Assembly: GCA_037176705.1 (NCBI GenBank)
Contig: CM073891.1
Location: 97,523,827 to 97,587,826, forward strand
Length of the DNA: 64,000 nucleotides
Direction of reading: 5' to 3'
From: Molossus alvarezi
Lineage: Eukaryota; Chordata; Mammalia; Chiroptera; Molossidae
Shown here: positions 42,269 to 54,168 of the stretch, one piece after another
How positions within the stretch are numbered: the stretch's first letter is position 1
How the letters are laid out: the number at the start of each line of letters is the position of its first letter
Notes under the pieces: generated by a model
Told to the model about the DNA's origin: nothing
What the model saw: only the letters and a program-made list of their open reading frames with translations
Database searches by the model: none
Made by a program: the position numbers and the translations under genes

Positions 42269-43800
42269 AATGATGTGCTATGATGACCACATTACTAGTT
42301 GGGAAATATAAATAACCAAGCTGCTATAGACTTGAACTCACCTGCTTGCTTATAGAGCATGTTTACGTGTGTGTGCGCACGCGCCTGTGTTTGACTAAAT
42401 AGTTTGAAATTAAGCTGAAAGACTGCTTGTACCTTGTAATCGTCCTATTTTTGCCTTTCTTCCTCAGTGGCTCTTCTATCTTGCCCTGTACATCATTACT
42501 TTCTTTTTTTCCCCCCACACAATGTAAAAAGACCACTGACCCATTTTAAATGAAAAGCGATATAGAAAGCAGGAAAAATATCCTTGGGTTGGGGTTAGGT
42601 AAGCATATACTTCTACATGCTTGTACATGTACTGAATACATACATGCACTGCTGAATCCCTGCTCCAAACTGCCAGACGTCTCATTACTTGGGACGTAAC
42701 TAGAGTGTGGCAGTTCCTTTGACTGCTGGACAGCTCCAAGTCTCCTAGGAATGCTTTCCCACCCACTCCATCTCCTGTTGAATTCTCAGAACTGCCAGCC
42801 TGCAGAAGATGCAGATTCAAGACACAGTGAGGAAGGTGGCCAGAAGCGACTCCTAACATTCTGATACTGTGCATCACCACCATAAGCCTAGAGGGTACAG
42901 ATTCTAAAGTTGAAAGGTCACTGCAGTCAAGCTCTCTTTAAATGAAAGTATCTCTTCTAGAACATACCTGATAGTCATCCATCCTGACCTTGAAATTTTC
43001 CAATGATGGAAACTGTCCTACTTTTTTTCACTTTTATACTGATAGATCGGTAGACAAAAAGAACACAAAGAGCATTATAACCACAATCAAGTGGACAATA
43101 CCAAAGAGAAAAAAAGGAATTATTCTTAATCCTGCCACCCTTTACAAAATCAACTATTTTCGAATTTCTGTTACTGATCTAGGACCCCCCAAGTATCAAA
43201 TAAATATAACCTTTTAGGGTCCATGGTGAATGTAAGAGGCTGAACCATTTGGCTTAAAGAGAATACCTATTTAGAAATAGGTATTGTTCATGGCACCCAG
43301 CACCCCACAATTAACAAATCTTGAAAAGGAAAGTTGTGTAAAGAATGGATAAGCCTCAAGACCACAGCGTCTCCTAAGTCTCTTCCTAATTCATCTCCTT
43401 TTGTCACTGTGACATCTGTACAACAGAAGGAAATCTCGGAGATTATCTTATCCAGGGATCTTTCCAATATTTACAAACATGACCTAGGTTGAGCAGTGTG
43501 TTCCCAAGTTACTTAAATTGTACATCTGATAGTATTCCTTTCAAAGGAAATTAGAGTGTTTAGCAACAATCTGAGACAACTACGTGTGACGACGCAAAGC
43601 ACAAAAATAACAAAAGAAAATCCTTCAAAGGGTGTGCCCTGTGGAAACAGTTCGATATCCTGCCTTTCCACATGGGCTCTGTGGGAGATGCTTTACAATG
43701 AGTTCAAAGTGAAAGTGGTGCTGAATTGGGGGAAATGCAAATTCAGAAAATTAATTATCTACTAGAGAGGATAGAAGACTGTGAACTACAATTTTGGCTA
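42269..43800. other. Unassigned sequence, no gene seen
   Basis: No repeat family recognised. A 135-codon minus frame at 42476-42883 is the longest frame outside recognised repeats on this side; its product has no recognisable domain and low-complexity flanks, so I do not call a gene. Confidence 0.45.
42365..42384. repeat. 20-bp alternating purine-pyrimidine run
   Basis: 'acgtgtgtgtgcgcacgcgc' alternates purine and pyrimidine at every step and includes the palindrome 'gtgcgcac'. This is a Z-DNA-prone composition. Confidence 0.9.
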
Positions 43801-43859
43801 AATAGAATGAAGAGGGTTTTTCAAAAAAAATAATTATTTTAATGAATTGTTAAAAAAAA

Positions 43860-44010
43860 AAAACAACTATTGAAAAAATTCAAACAGCACAAAAGAATAT
43901 AAAGAAGAAAATAAACAAGCAAAAATACCCCATATCCTACCACCTAAAAACAACCTTCATAGATTTTATGGAATATCATTCCAGACATGGAAATAAGAGA
44001 TATTTTACAA
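43860..44010 (-). mobile_element. Old L1M-type fragment
   Basis: 'gaatataaagaagaaaataa', 'catatcctaccacctaaaaa' and 'ggaatatcattccagacatg' recall the antisense L1ME 3' UTR. Diverged. Confidence 0.42.
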
Positions 44011-44324
44011 TTTTAAAAAGTGACTTGCAATGAGCAACTAAGCATGGTCTTATTGATAATGCTCTAAAGAGACTCAAAACCTGACTTTTTTAAATGTCTA
44101 TTTAACCTGAAAAGTGATGAGAGGAAGTAAAAAGAGTAAGAATTACCAGTTTATAAACAACTGTAAGAATGTGAGTTCAATAGAAATTAGATATTTTTAT
44201 TTTTATCTACATATCCGTGATCAGCTGCATCTAAAACATTGCAATAAAATGTTTTCATAGTGCTTTTTGGTTTACAAATCAACTTTACACTGACTCTCAG
44301 GACCATATAAAATAATCAAGGTTG

Positions 44325-44564
44325 CACCCAGCAGGTGTGGCTCAGTGAACTGAGTGTCGTCCCATGGACTGAGAGGTCCCTGTTCAATTCCCAGTCAGGG
44401 CACATGCCTGGGTTGCGGGCTTGAGCCCCAGTGGGAAGCATGCAGGAAGCATCTGATCAACATTTCTCTCTCACAACAATGTTTCTATCTCTCTCTCCCT
44501 TAAAAAAAAACAAAACAATAAAAACATAAAAATATAATGAATGTATTGTCATAAATTATTTTAA
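44325..44564 (+). mobile_element. Ves-type SINE carrying 3' flanking DNA
   Basis: The SINE runs from 'cacccagcaggtgtggctca' to an A-rich tail at 44503-44533. About 30 further bases ('aatgaatgtattgtcataaa') follow, then 'ttttaaaaaa' and the duplication 'aaaataatcaaggttg' (44309-44324 and 44565-44580, exact). The extra bases lie inside the duplication, so they came with the insertion. Confidence 0.9.
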
Positions 44565-44580
44565 AAAATAATCAAGGTTG

Positions 44581-46590
44581 ATATCTAATTGGTACATATC
44601 TGTTTGTATTTTTAGTTGCTGCATATTTGTTTGTAGAACAGTCATAAGCCATTCTAGTTGCTTATGACCAACTGTCCAAGCTGCCTTTTTGGGCATCTAT
44701 TTTGATTGGCCAGTACCAGTGCCATACCAGTTGTTTTATGGCACTTCAACATCCATTCCTACTGGTTATTTCTTTTTTTCTGAGCATACTAAATATTTCC
44801 CTGAGCAAGGTTTATGCTCTTAATTTTCTAATTTAAAAATTTTTTTGAATGTGTTATTTTAACTCTATTCATTTCTCTTGCAGAGGTGAAATGATTTTTA
44901 TTTATTTGTTTCTTTATGAAAAGGAAAATAATATTCTCCTTCCCCCACTCCTGAGTATACCCCATTAAAATCACAGTAGTGCAAACAAAGACTTAACTGG
45001 AAATTTTCAAACTCAAGAGAATTTTTTTTCGTTTATGTTCAAAAATCAGGGACATCGTTGTCTCCATTATCTGTGTTCAATTCTGGAAGTATTGATAATG
45101 GTTATTCAACTGGCAGGTTATTCCAGTTATTTCTATTGAAAATTTTTATGGTGACTCTCCCCTCCTACTTACATTTGACTAATGCTAATACAAAGTTAAA
45201 TACCATTTCCTGACTTACTCACCAGCTTACAATGAGAAAATGCAGGTCAAATAGGTGGAAGAAGAGAGCCGATATTTCCTTGGTAACCTGCATATCATAA
45301 TCGAAGGTAATTGCTTAATCAAAAGTACTGATTTTCCATGCAATAATAGCTCTGTTTATCTCGTAAACACTAGAACATTGGACCACCTGATCCTTTTTCT
45401 GGGAAAAAAAAGCATACATAATTTTAGTAAATTAATATTTTCCCACTGATATGTTTTAATTGGTCCTTCATTGAATGGCACTTAACCATTCTTTTACTGT
45501 TGGTACTTATGCATATCAAGCAATAGGCGCAAGTTTACACTTCTGCTACTTGTTTTTACTTTTATTGTATATGAAGAGCAGGGGCCACGTTCTGTGTAAA
45601 GGAGGTAAGGCCACACTTCTACACACTTCCTTCCCTAAGTTCATGAAGTGGCCACCTCAACTCTGTGATGTTTGAAATTTCATGATTAGGCACAGTATGC
45701 CCAGTTTGGTGCCAAATGCCTACATTCGTATAGGGCTTTAATGCCGATGAAGCACATTTCACTTGGCATTTGATCCAGACCCAAGAATCACTTTGCCACC
45801 TCTGTTTATAATTTAAGCTCCCAAGTCCCGGAGCCATATTCTCAGGCAGAAGTGGGAGGTATTTTGATATTAGTGGCATTGCCTTTAGTTATTAAAAGGA
45901 ACTAATATTGGTTTTAAAATGTTAAAGTGCAGGGTTCTTTTTTGCCGTGTTAGAAGTAGAACATCTAAAAGGCTCTCCAGTGATCTAAGTGATTCTGTTT
46001 GACTTAGATTCCTGGAAATTGTCAAAGGGCTTTAAGGCAGGAGGGGAAAAAAAGAATGAGGAAATTTTCCCTGTGGGCAACTGGGGAAAACAAAAATATT
46101 TTTGTGCTGTAGAGACTTCTCAGGAAAAGAAGGCGGGCCAGCAGCAGCATCTGTGCAAGGGGAATTTCCACATTTGGGAAAACAAGGTCATAATTAATGA
46201 CCGAGGAAAGCCAAGAAAATGGACCATGTTGGAAAAATATAATCTTCAGTGGCCGTGTCATGGTGAACGGATTGGGCCAGAAAATTGAATTGCTTTAGAA
46301 ATAGATTTTTATTTGTGGACATTTGACTACAGGTCCTTCCTTCTGTAGATATAATAAATACCTTGTTCTTGCCTGGGGAATCAGCTTCGCCTGGCCAGAC
46401 CCACACTCTCTGTCCCTCCCTGCCCTAAGGGAGTATTTGAGTTAGACTTCTGGCCCCGACACTGGCCGGTAGTCTTGTGCTTTGAACATGATACTTCGGA
46501 CTAGCCAGCAGGGCTATTAGCATCCATTAGAATAGAGATGATTATCCGGGATTCTTGGACAAGGGCGGAAGGATGAGATTGCATGATTCT
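44581..46590. other. Unassigned sequence, no gene seen
   Basis: The longest SINE-free stretch so far. No gene or family recognised. A hairpin 'gtcataagc'/'gcttatgac' lies at 44641-44668. Opposing frames of 79-99 codons at 45989-46288 have no recognisable domain. Confidence 0.5.
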
Positions 46591-46594
46591 AATG

Positions 46595-46765
46595 CAGCCA
46601 TCATTCACTGAGGACTCCATGTCCTGGGCCCTGTGCTAAGACCATTGAAAAGTTATCCTGACTTAGACACGAGGAAACTGAGGCTCGGGGAATTGAAGTA
46701 ACTTACCTAGAGTCAAGTAGCTTTTAACTACCGAGCTATTCTCCTTCCATCTCTTCGTCCTGTAT
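46595..46765 (-). mobile_element. MIR SINE
   Basis: 'gggccctgtgctaagaccat', 'gacacgaggaaactgaggct' and 'gaattgaagtaacttaccta' fit the antisense MIR order. Confidence 0.62.
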
Positions 46766-46769
46766 GTAA

Positions 46770-47600
46770 AGGATACTCCCTAAATTGGAATGTTCTCACC
46801 CTGCATACAACCTCTGGCTTACTTAACTGCTCCTCTCCTCTTCCTCTTCCCTAAGTCACTGTGTTTAAACTAGATCTGCTCTTGGGTGGTGCTCATCAGA
46901 GAGCCCCATGGTTACCTATCCTTCTCAAGAGGAGAAATCTGGGTTAGCAGGCTCAGCACCCTTTATGTCTCTGTTTACTGAGGGAATGACTGTGTGGTCA
47001 GAATGATCTTGCCCCAGTTTTTGGTTTTCTTGTATCTCACTGATCAATTTCATTTAAACAGGTATGACCATCTTTTGCCTCTCCTCTCATAATTTTGTGA
47101 AGATCAGAATGTAGCTTGCTGAATTTTAACGTATTTGCCAAGGTATAGCCCAAGTTTTTCACAGGGCAATATGGCTAAGAAAAAAACAAACCAAGCCATA
47201 TTTGACGTGTAGTTGTGGCATCCGGTAGAGAATCTATAAAATGCAGAATATTGTTTTGTGAAATGAAAACAACTTCAGGTTAAATCATGTCCCCCCTAAA
47301 GCAAGAATTTCACGCTCTAAGCCCATATGACGTGGCTTCTAAAGTTAGCCCTGACCTGCAACCTCAGCAGATGTGAGAAAGCAAACCTAGCCGGGATTAA
47401 AGAGTCTCCTGGCCCTGGCTTGAACTGCAGTGGGTAATACAATTAACAAATCATAGCATCTTCTAAATAATTTAATATATTTCTTTTCTGTTGAACTTAA
47501 AACAAGTCAATTACATCTTGTTACTATTTACTTTCAGAATGCTTCTTAGACAAAGCCAGACATTATTACCTTTATTTCTAGATGTAAAAAAAAAAGCAAA
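46770..47600. other. Unassigned sequence, no gene seen
   Basis: No repeat or gene recognised and no long open frame. Confidence 0.5.
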
Positions 47601-47602
47601 GG

Positions 47603-48215
47603 GATGTATTCGTTTTCTACTGCTGTGTAACTAATTACTACAAATTTAGGGGATTAGAACAACATCTCATTAATTAGCTCACAGTTCTGGAGGCAGAAGT
47701 CTGGGTGGGTTTGGCTGGGTTCTCTGCTCAGTGGCCCACAAGGCAGAAATCAGTTAGTCGGGCTGGACTCTCACCTGGGGAAGAATCCGCTTTGAACTCA
47801 CATCGCTGGCAGAGCCCAGTTCCCGCGTCTGTAGCACTGAGGTCCCGTTTTCTTTCTGGCTGTCAGCCCAGAGCCGTGGGCTTCTAAGAGGCTACACACA
47901 TTCCTTCGCACGTGGTCTCCTCTATCTTCAAAGCCAGCAATCACCGTCCAATCTTACCCACATTTAGAATCTCTTCTACTTCCTCCTTTGCTGCCAAGGG
48001 AGGAAAACTCCTCTTGCTCACCTGATTGGGTCAGGCCCACCTGGAAAAATCTCCAGATCTTAAAGTGAACTGACTTGGGACTGTAATTACATCTGCAGAT
48101 CCCTTCGAAGCAGTACCTAGATTAGTGACTGAAGCAATACCTAGATGAGTGTTGGACCAAATAACCAGGAGATGGGAATCTTGGGGAGCTATCTTTAGAA
48201 GTCTGATAACTATAA
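47603..48215 (-). mobile_element. MLT1-like LTR (MaLR group)
   Basis: 'tgtattcgttttctactgct', 'taactaattactacaaattt', 'cacagttctggaggcagaag', 'ctatcttcaaagccagcaat' and 'aattacatctgcagatccct' follow the antisense MLT1 LTR from its end toward its start. It looks like a solitary LTR; no internal sequence is seen. Confidence 0.62.
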
Positions 48216-48219
48216 AGAA

Positions 48220-49485
48220 ACAGAGTTAGCCAGTTAACCTGAGATATGATCCGGAAATAGACTCCCAACAGAGAGCCTATTTACATTTTAATTTAAAAAT
48301 TAGACTAAGACTCTAATTTAATTTTTATTTTTATTTATTTTTGTTTTAACATACATATTTTGGGGGTGCACAGTCCATATTGTCTTACTGATGCATTATC
48401 AGAATTGTCATGTGTTTCAGGGGCCTGTGAGGTAATGTGTAGATGTGAAGCTAGACATGGGTGCATATGTCCGGAGTGTGTATGGGTGGTGGTGATGATG
48501 GGTGAAGGGGGGGGGGGGCTGAGATTGTGGTGAGTACAGAGAAACAGTTTATTTCTGTCTTTAATATAGTTTCTGAAGACCTTTGAAGATTATCTTCTGT
48601 TATTTTCTGTTGGCAAGTCCCAAAGTTCAAAACCCCAGGAATTCTTTGTGTGCAGTTAATGAGCAGTATTTGAGGACATTTCTAAACATAGGGGCATCTG
48701 GGATTATGCTGAGTCAGCATCATCAGGATACTTCCCAGAGTTCCTGTCGCACAGTGTCAAGGTGCCATGGCACGGGAGGCTGGAAGGCAGGCTGAGCCCA
48801 TTAGCCCAGCTAGCCGCTGGGCCAGGAGCCTGGGCCCTCGGGGCATCACCTCGGGATTGAGAAGGCACAGAAAGGGCTGAGAGCATCCTAGAAAGGGAGA
48901 TGGAGGAATATTGCATAGGAATGTCTCTGACTTTAACATTTTATCTGGAGGACAGCCTGTTGAGAAATCTGGTGTTCTGGTGAAGAACGTGGAAATAGTT
49001 ACCGTCTTTGGGAAGAACACATATAGACCCGTGAAAACCTCAGAAGTATTTCTCTCTTCTTCCAAGAACATTTGAGTTTTCCCCCGTCTTGAAATCCTGG
49101 CTGAAAATAAAGGAGAAGAGAATGTTTCCCAGATGTTTCTTTTAAATTGTCCCAGACCTTTAGAAAAGGTGCGAAATGTGATCATAGTATTAGGCAAAAG
49201 GAAAGAAGCAGCGGGGAAGGCATTCGGTAACAGCACTGATGGAGCACTGAGATTAGGAGCACACGTAGGGTGTTTAGTGCTGGAAAGAAGACACAGGTGG
49301 GAAGAAGCCGGGTGGAAGAAATCAGTGCTGCTTGTTAATTGTGAAGTCTTGAAAGCATAACACGTTTACATTCTTTAACTAACAAAGTGATTTTGCTCTG
49401 TAAAGGGTAACGCTAAGGATGCTGATAATATGTTACAGATGTTGTTTTTATTGCTAAAGTTTCTACTTAAAATTTTTCCTCTCCT
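48220..49485. other. Unassigned sequence, no gene seen
   Basis: No repeat family recognised. A 12-G run lies at 48507-48518. A 159-codon minus frame at 48757-49236 overlaps 70-75-codon frames; it has no recognisable domain and no splice evidence. Confidence 0.45.
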
Positions 49486-49487
49486 TT

Positions 49488-50330
49488 ACTCATTCACTCA
49501 GAAATATTTGACGAGAACCTACGATGTGCCTTGAATACAGCAGTGAACAGACAAGGCTTCTGCTCTTGTGGAGTTTATCTCCTAGTGTGGAGGAGTTGGG
49601 AAGTAAAGGAACAGTTATATTTCATTACCTGATACATGAATGGGTAGACAAGATCATTTTAGACAGTGATTGGTGCAATACAGAGAAATAAAACAGTGAA
49701 GGGATGGGTGACCAGATGGCTATTTTAGATTGGGTGGCCAGGTAATCCCTCTCTGAAGAGATGACATTTGAACAGTAACCTAAATGACAAGGAGGAAAAG
49801 AGCAGAATGAAGAGCTCTAGCTGCAGAGAACAGATGCTTCAACAGTGTCCGTAATGATAACCAGTTTGAGTTTGAGGAGGAGAAAGAAGGCCTAGATGGC
49901 TAGTACTCAGTGGCAAATGGAAAAGTGGTACAAGACAGAGTTGGATAGGACAGATCTTTTGGGCATAGAAGGTCACAGTAAGGAATTTTAGGTGACGAAG
50001 GAAGCCAGTGGGAGGTTTTAAGCAAAGATGTGATGTTCTGTTTGGGCATGAATTACAGAGAGCTAGAACGAATGTACGGAGACCTTTAGGAGGTACTTGC
50101 AACAGTTCACGTGAACAATGGTGACTTGAACTAGGATAGTAGCAGTGAAAATGGGGAGAATAGAGTGGGCTAGGTATATATGGGAGGTAGAGTCAACAAA
50201 ACTTTCTGATGGTTTGCATGTAGGACATAAGAAAAAGAAAGGAATCAAAGTTCTCTCCTCTCTTATTGGCTGGAGCACTGGTGGATGATGATGCTATTTA
50301 GTGAGGCAGGTGCTGAGAATGAGAATTATG
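49488..50330 (-). mobile_element. L2 LINE, ~840 bp, antisense
   Basis: The antisense L2 order holds over the whole length: 'cattcactcagaaatatttg', 'aatacagcagtgaacagaca', 'gaagagatgacatttgaaca', 'gaaggaagccagtgggaggt'-like text at 49998, 'gcaaagatgtgatgttctgt', 'aacaatggtgacttgaacta', 'ctttctgatggtttgcatgt' and 'ctggtggatgatgatgctat'. This is the longest ancient LINE here. No intact frame remains. Confidence 0.72.
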
Positions 50331-50399
50331 GCAGATGTGTTCATCCCCCACCCAAAAAAAAGCCATTTCTCTCTTCCTCCTTGCTAACAGAGCCCTGAT

Positions 50400-50845
50400 T
50401 TTGTTGAGGATGACAGTATGTCCAGCCCCAAGTGATGAATCATGATTGGCATAATTCAATCATAATAATCCCATTCTCTTTGGCTAGATACTCAATTTCC
50501 CCATCTCCTTTGCAGTTAAGGGTGATTCATGGCTAATGAGACCTAAGTGAAAATCTTCTGGGGATAGATTTGGCTCTCTGGAACACCATCACAGTGCCTG
50601 GAGTCATGGCAGCCATCTTGTGGCTACAAAACTGAAGATATGATGATTCAAGGCCAACATGTTAAAGATGGTGAAGTAGGGAAAAAAATTAAATTGCCTG
50701 GGTCCATGATGGTTTAGAAAGTGCAGCTGAACCAACAGCGGCAACCACTTATTGCCAGACATCTTGTTTATGAGAAAAGTAAAGCTATGTGTTTAAGCCT
50801 CTTGTTGATATTTGATACAAGAAGGTTCAGGGAGAGAATCAAGAG
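50400..50845 (+). mobile_element. Ancient LTR-like repeat
   Basis: 'ggagtcatggcagccatctt', 'gtgcagctgaaccaacagcg' and 'aaagctatgtgtttaagcct' resemble the repeat at 55090-55490 in the same order. It is probably a MaLR/ERVL-type LTR; the family is not certain. Confidence 0.38.
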
Positions 50846-50985
50846 TTCTCCTTTGGCCATGTTCAGTTTGACATGCTTATTGGATATCCACGTGGAAGTG
50901 ACTATCTAATTTATTCCCTTCCACAATGGAATACAAATTTCTAGACATTTTTATCTTTTCCTAGTACTATAATACTAGAAAATCC

Positions 50986-51210
50986 ACCCTGGCCAGTTTG
51001 GCTCAGCAGTTAGAGCATCCGCCTGCGGTCCAGAGAGACCCAGGTTCGGTTCCCACTAAGGGCGCGTACCTCGGTTGCAGTTGGTCGTGCGGGTAGCAGT
51101 CACTCGATGTGTCCCTTTCATGTCGATGTTTCTCTCCCTCCCTCCCACTCTGTCTGAACAAAAAATGGAAAGATGTCCTCGAGTGAGGATGAAAAAAAAA
51201 AGAAAAGAAA
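50986..51210 (+). mobile_element. Ves SINE
   Basis: 'accctggccagtttggctca' to 'gtcctcgagtgaggat' and an A tail. The body is shortened between 'cggttgcagtt' and 'ggtcgtgcgggt'. Flanks 'agaaaatcc' (50977-50985) and 'agaaaaccc' (51211-51219) differ at one base. Confidence 0.92.
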
Positions 51211-51214
51211 AGAA

Positions 51215-53040
51215 AACCCGAGGAGGTATGTATAAAATTGAACAAAGTTGCAGTGATCATGAGGGACCGCAAGACAGAAGCTGACCATCAATATGTAAAA
51301 GCAACTGTCGTAGCATTAGTGTGTGAGCAAGGTTAAAGTTGTTAAAACAGGAAAAGTGGGGTAATGGCAAAAGCTCAGTCTGAGGACCAGTTAGGTCCCT
51401 ACATTTCCAAGCACTTTCCATCCCCTTGGTGGGGAAGCGTTGCCCTCGACTAGAGTACATTTTTCTATTAAGATACTCTCTTATCTGTATATCACAGTGA
51501 TTGTGTCTTGCTTTATTTCCTCTTCTATATAACAAATTTCCTAATGAACCCCCCCACACACACACACACACCAACTTACCTAGGGAACCTAAAGTAGACC
51601 AAAGTGAGCTTTTAGCAGTTTCTGGTTGCTGATAAAAATCAGCATCTACAAACCCAATTGCACCTATTTCCATTAGAGCTATTGCCCAAAACAAGAGCTC
51701 TCATTCTGTAGACTAAAAGTTTGCCAACCCACACATTTTCCCCTTAATTACTATATTGTATGCTGGGTGGTTTTGACTCCACCTATAGAAAGCAACAGTA
51801 AAACAAAAAAAATGTTTTTGCAAGTGCCCCAATAGAAACAGCTATTGATTTTGGGTGGCTAGACAAGTAACTGAGTCTGCAAAATTGACTTTGCAGGGTA
51901 TCTCGTATTCTGTGAGTCTGTGTTCTCCTGAGGTTAATTGGCTCATTGTATTTTGCTTTTTTGTCCCATAGTTTATCATCATGCTTGGGATTTTTTGCCC
52001 CTACACCTTTCACTTTATTTTCCCATAATTTATTACAACCAACACTTGTATTTTTCTAAACAGTTTGGATCTACTTTAATTTTTAAATCCCTGGAGGAAG
52101 ATTATGTTCCCAAACATTATGTTCTGCCCTCTCATGCTCATATCACTTTATGTAGTGCCAGACTCCTCCTGGGATCTCAAGAAATGTTGTTTCTTTTAAA
52201 AGGATAGGCAATTATTCTGGGATGCCCATAAAATGTCTTTCTCAGTTGAGTTACTCTCACCATTTATTTATCCCCAGTGGCTTAGGTAAAAATATTGGGT
52301 TATAGAACCTAAGTCTTTGGAGAAGCTTTGTTAGTCTCTCCTCATCTCTGCAAAAGCAGAGGTGAATATCTACTGCTCTTATAGGAGTGTTGGGAAGAAA
52401 TAAAGAAAAGCATTAGGGATGAGAAAACCTTTCATTAAAACTATGGAATGCGAAGGAGATGATGGCATCACTCTGCCCAAGCAGGCCTTGTGGAGGCTGG
52501 CTTGACCACGAGATGCTGCTCAGTGTTATGACAAAGAACGGCTGTCCAGCGGGCTCCTCTTCTGCTGGTGGCCTGTACTGCCAACAGTCAGAACTTCTTT
52601 CCAAATACTTGAGACCCACTGTACCCACAATACTTCCTCTTTTCCCAGCTTCTCAGCTCCATTTAGAACACTACAAGGCAAATCCCTCTGAGCTCTGGTG
52701 AGCTTGTTTGAGGCAGGGAAATAGGACCATGGACAGAGGAACAGCCTACCAATCACTGGCGCAGCAGGAAAGACTCTTCTGGCCACGAATCCCTGGTACA
52801 GGGTCTTTAAGTGAATAGACTTTTCTTTGTTCAGGGGCCACTTTCCCCTCCTCTAATTTCCCTTTGGAACAACACAGTTCCTTCTGGAAATGTGGGCTCC
52901 CTCCGCCAACTCTATGCTCCTGAAACACATAAAAAATTCTTGCAAATGCAGCTCTTAAAATATTTTCATTATAAATAAATATTTCAGTGAAACTGAAAAA
53001 TATAGAAAATAGTTTAACAAACATCTATGTATAAAACACT
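51215..53040. other. Unassigned sequence, no gene seen
   Basis: No gene recognised. A 145-codon minus frame at 51257-51694 spans a (CA)n tract at 51546-51570 and has no recognisable domain. Frames of 76-92 codons at 52413-53024 overlap on both strands. Confidence 0.45.
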
Positions 53041-53396
53041 CAAAAAGTCTTAACATTTGACTTACTTGCTTTAGGGTTTTGTGTTCATTGTACGATGTCT
53101 TACAAGTGCAGTTGAAACCCATTGCTTATCCCTGACCCATTTATTTCTGTTTTTCTCCTTTCCTCTTTTCCCCAAAGCAATCACTGTCTTAAAGTTCCTG
53201 TGAATCATTTCCATGCATGTTTTTATAATTTCTATTACACGTATATATTCATAAACAATATATAGTATTGTTTTGTGTTTGAAAAATGTAAAGGGATACT
53301 ATATGTATCACACTGTGCATAACATTCTGCAACACAGTTATTGGTCACCATTACTTTTTAGTCTCACTCATGTTGCAGCCTGAAAAACTAACTCAT

Positions 53397-53655
53397 GCCC
53401 TGGCCGGTTTGGCTCAGCGGTTAGAGCGTCCGCCTGCGGTCCGGAGAGACCCGGGTTCGGTTCCCGCTAAGGGCATGTACCTCGGTTGCAGTTTGTACCT
53501 GGCCCTGGTTGGTCGTGCGGGTGGCAGCCACTCGATGTGTCCCTTTCACATCGATGTTTCCCTCTCTCTCTCTTCCTCTCTCTCCTTCCCACTCTGTCTG
53601 TACAAAGGATGGAAAAATGTCCTCGGGTGAGGAAAAAAACAAAAACAAAACAAAA
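53397..53655 (+). mobile_element. Ves SINE, near consensus, 14-bp TSD
   Basis: This is the cleanest copy: 'gccctggccggtttggctca', 'gcggttagagcgtccgcctg', 'acccgggttcggttcccgct', ending 'gtcctcgggtgagga'. The A/B-box-like regions look intact. The duplication 'aaaaactaactcat' is exact at 53383-53396 and 53656-53669. Probably one of the youngest insertions. Confidence 0.97.
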
Positions 53656-53830
53656 AAAAACTAACTCATTAATTGTAACTCTTGTATATTGTTCCTTTGT
53701 TTGGATATATGCAAATTACTTATGGCGAGTAGGTTGTTGGCCGTGTGTTGTTTGCTATAAGAAACAGTGCTGCAAATCAACATTTAAAAACCAGTCTCCT
53801 GGTGCACACCACGTGCAAGTTCTTCTAGGC

Positions 53831-54025
53831 CAGACTTTCTCGACCTTGACATGATTGACATTTTGGACTGGATAACTTTTTGTGTGGGATAGGGTTTTAG
53901 CAGTATCCCTCACCTCTACTAAGAACCAGTAGCACCCTCCCACACACAGCCATGGCAACCAGAAAGGTCTTCAAACATTTCCAAGTGTTCCCTGAGGCAA
54001 AATCACCCCTGGTTGAGAACCGCAA
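53831..54025 (-). mobile_element. MER20-type hAT element with 8-bp TSD
   Basis: 'ttgacatgattgacattttg', 'ttttagcagtatccctcacc', 'agaaaggtcttcaaacattt' and 'cccctggttgagaaccgc' follow the MER20 consensus in reverse. Flanks 'ttctaggc' (53823-53830) and 'atctaggc' (54026-54033) match at 7 of 8 bases. Confidence 0.82.
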
Positions 54026-54126
54026 ATCTAGGCAGTATCCCTACAAGAGAAACTGCTGGGTCTTGCTTTCTAAGACTCCTGTTTCCCCACCAGCTTGCAA
54101 CTTTTGGTATTTTCAGAAGTTAAAAC

Positions 54127-54168
54127 TTTTGCCTATTTATGAGTAGGTTTTGCCTATTTATGAGTAAG
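54127..54168 (+). repeat. 21-bp tandem duplication
   Basis: 'ttttgcctatttatgagta' occurs at 54127-54145 and 54148-54166, a period of 21, inside the old L1 remnant. Confidence 0.9.

Noticed and set aside
46160..46169. NF-kB-like motif 'gggaatttcc'
   Set aside because: A single 10-bp match (a similar one near 37910) without promoter context is expected by chance.
48507..48518. 12-G run as a G-quadruplex
   Set aside because: A homopolymer in a GGT/GAT-rich stretch; likely slippage, with no other support for function.
48757..49236. 159-codon minus-strand open frame
   Set aside because: No recognisable domain and no gene context; overlaps other unsupported frames on both strands.
51257..51694. 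145-codon minus-strand open frame
   Set aside because: It crosses a (CA)n tract and shows no recognisable domain, splice context or conservation evidence; length is within chance expectation for 64 kb in six frames.
53397..53470. Possible tRNA gene
   Set aside because: The tRNA-like sequence is the head of a Ves SINE, as in some 40 other copies; there is no separate tRNA fold or terminator.
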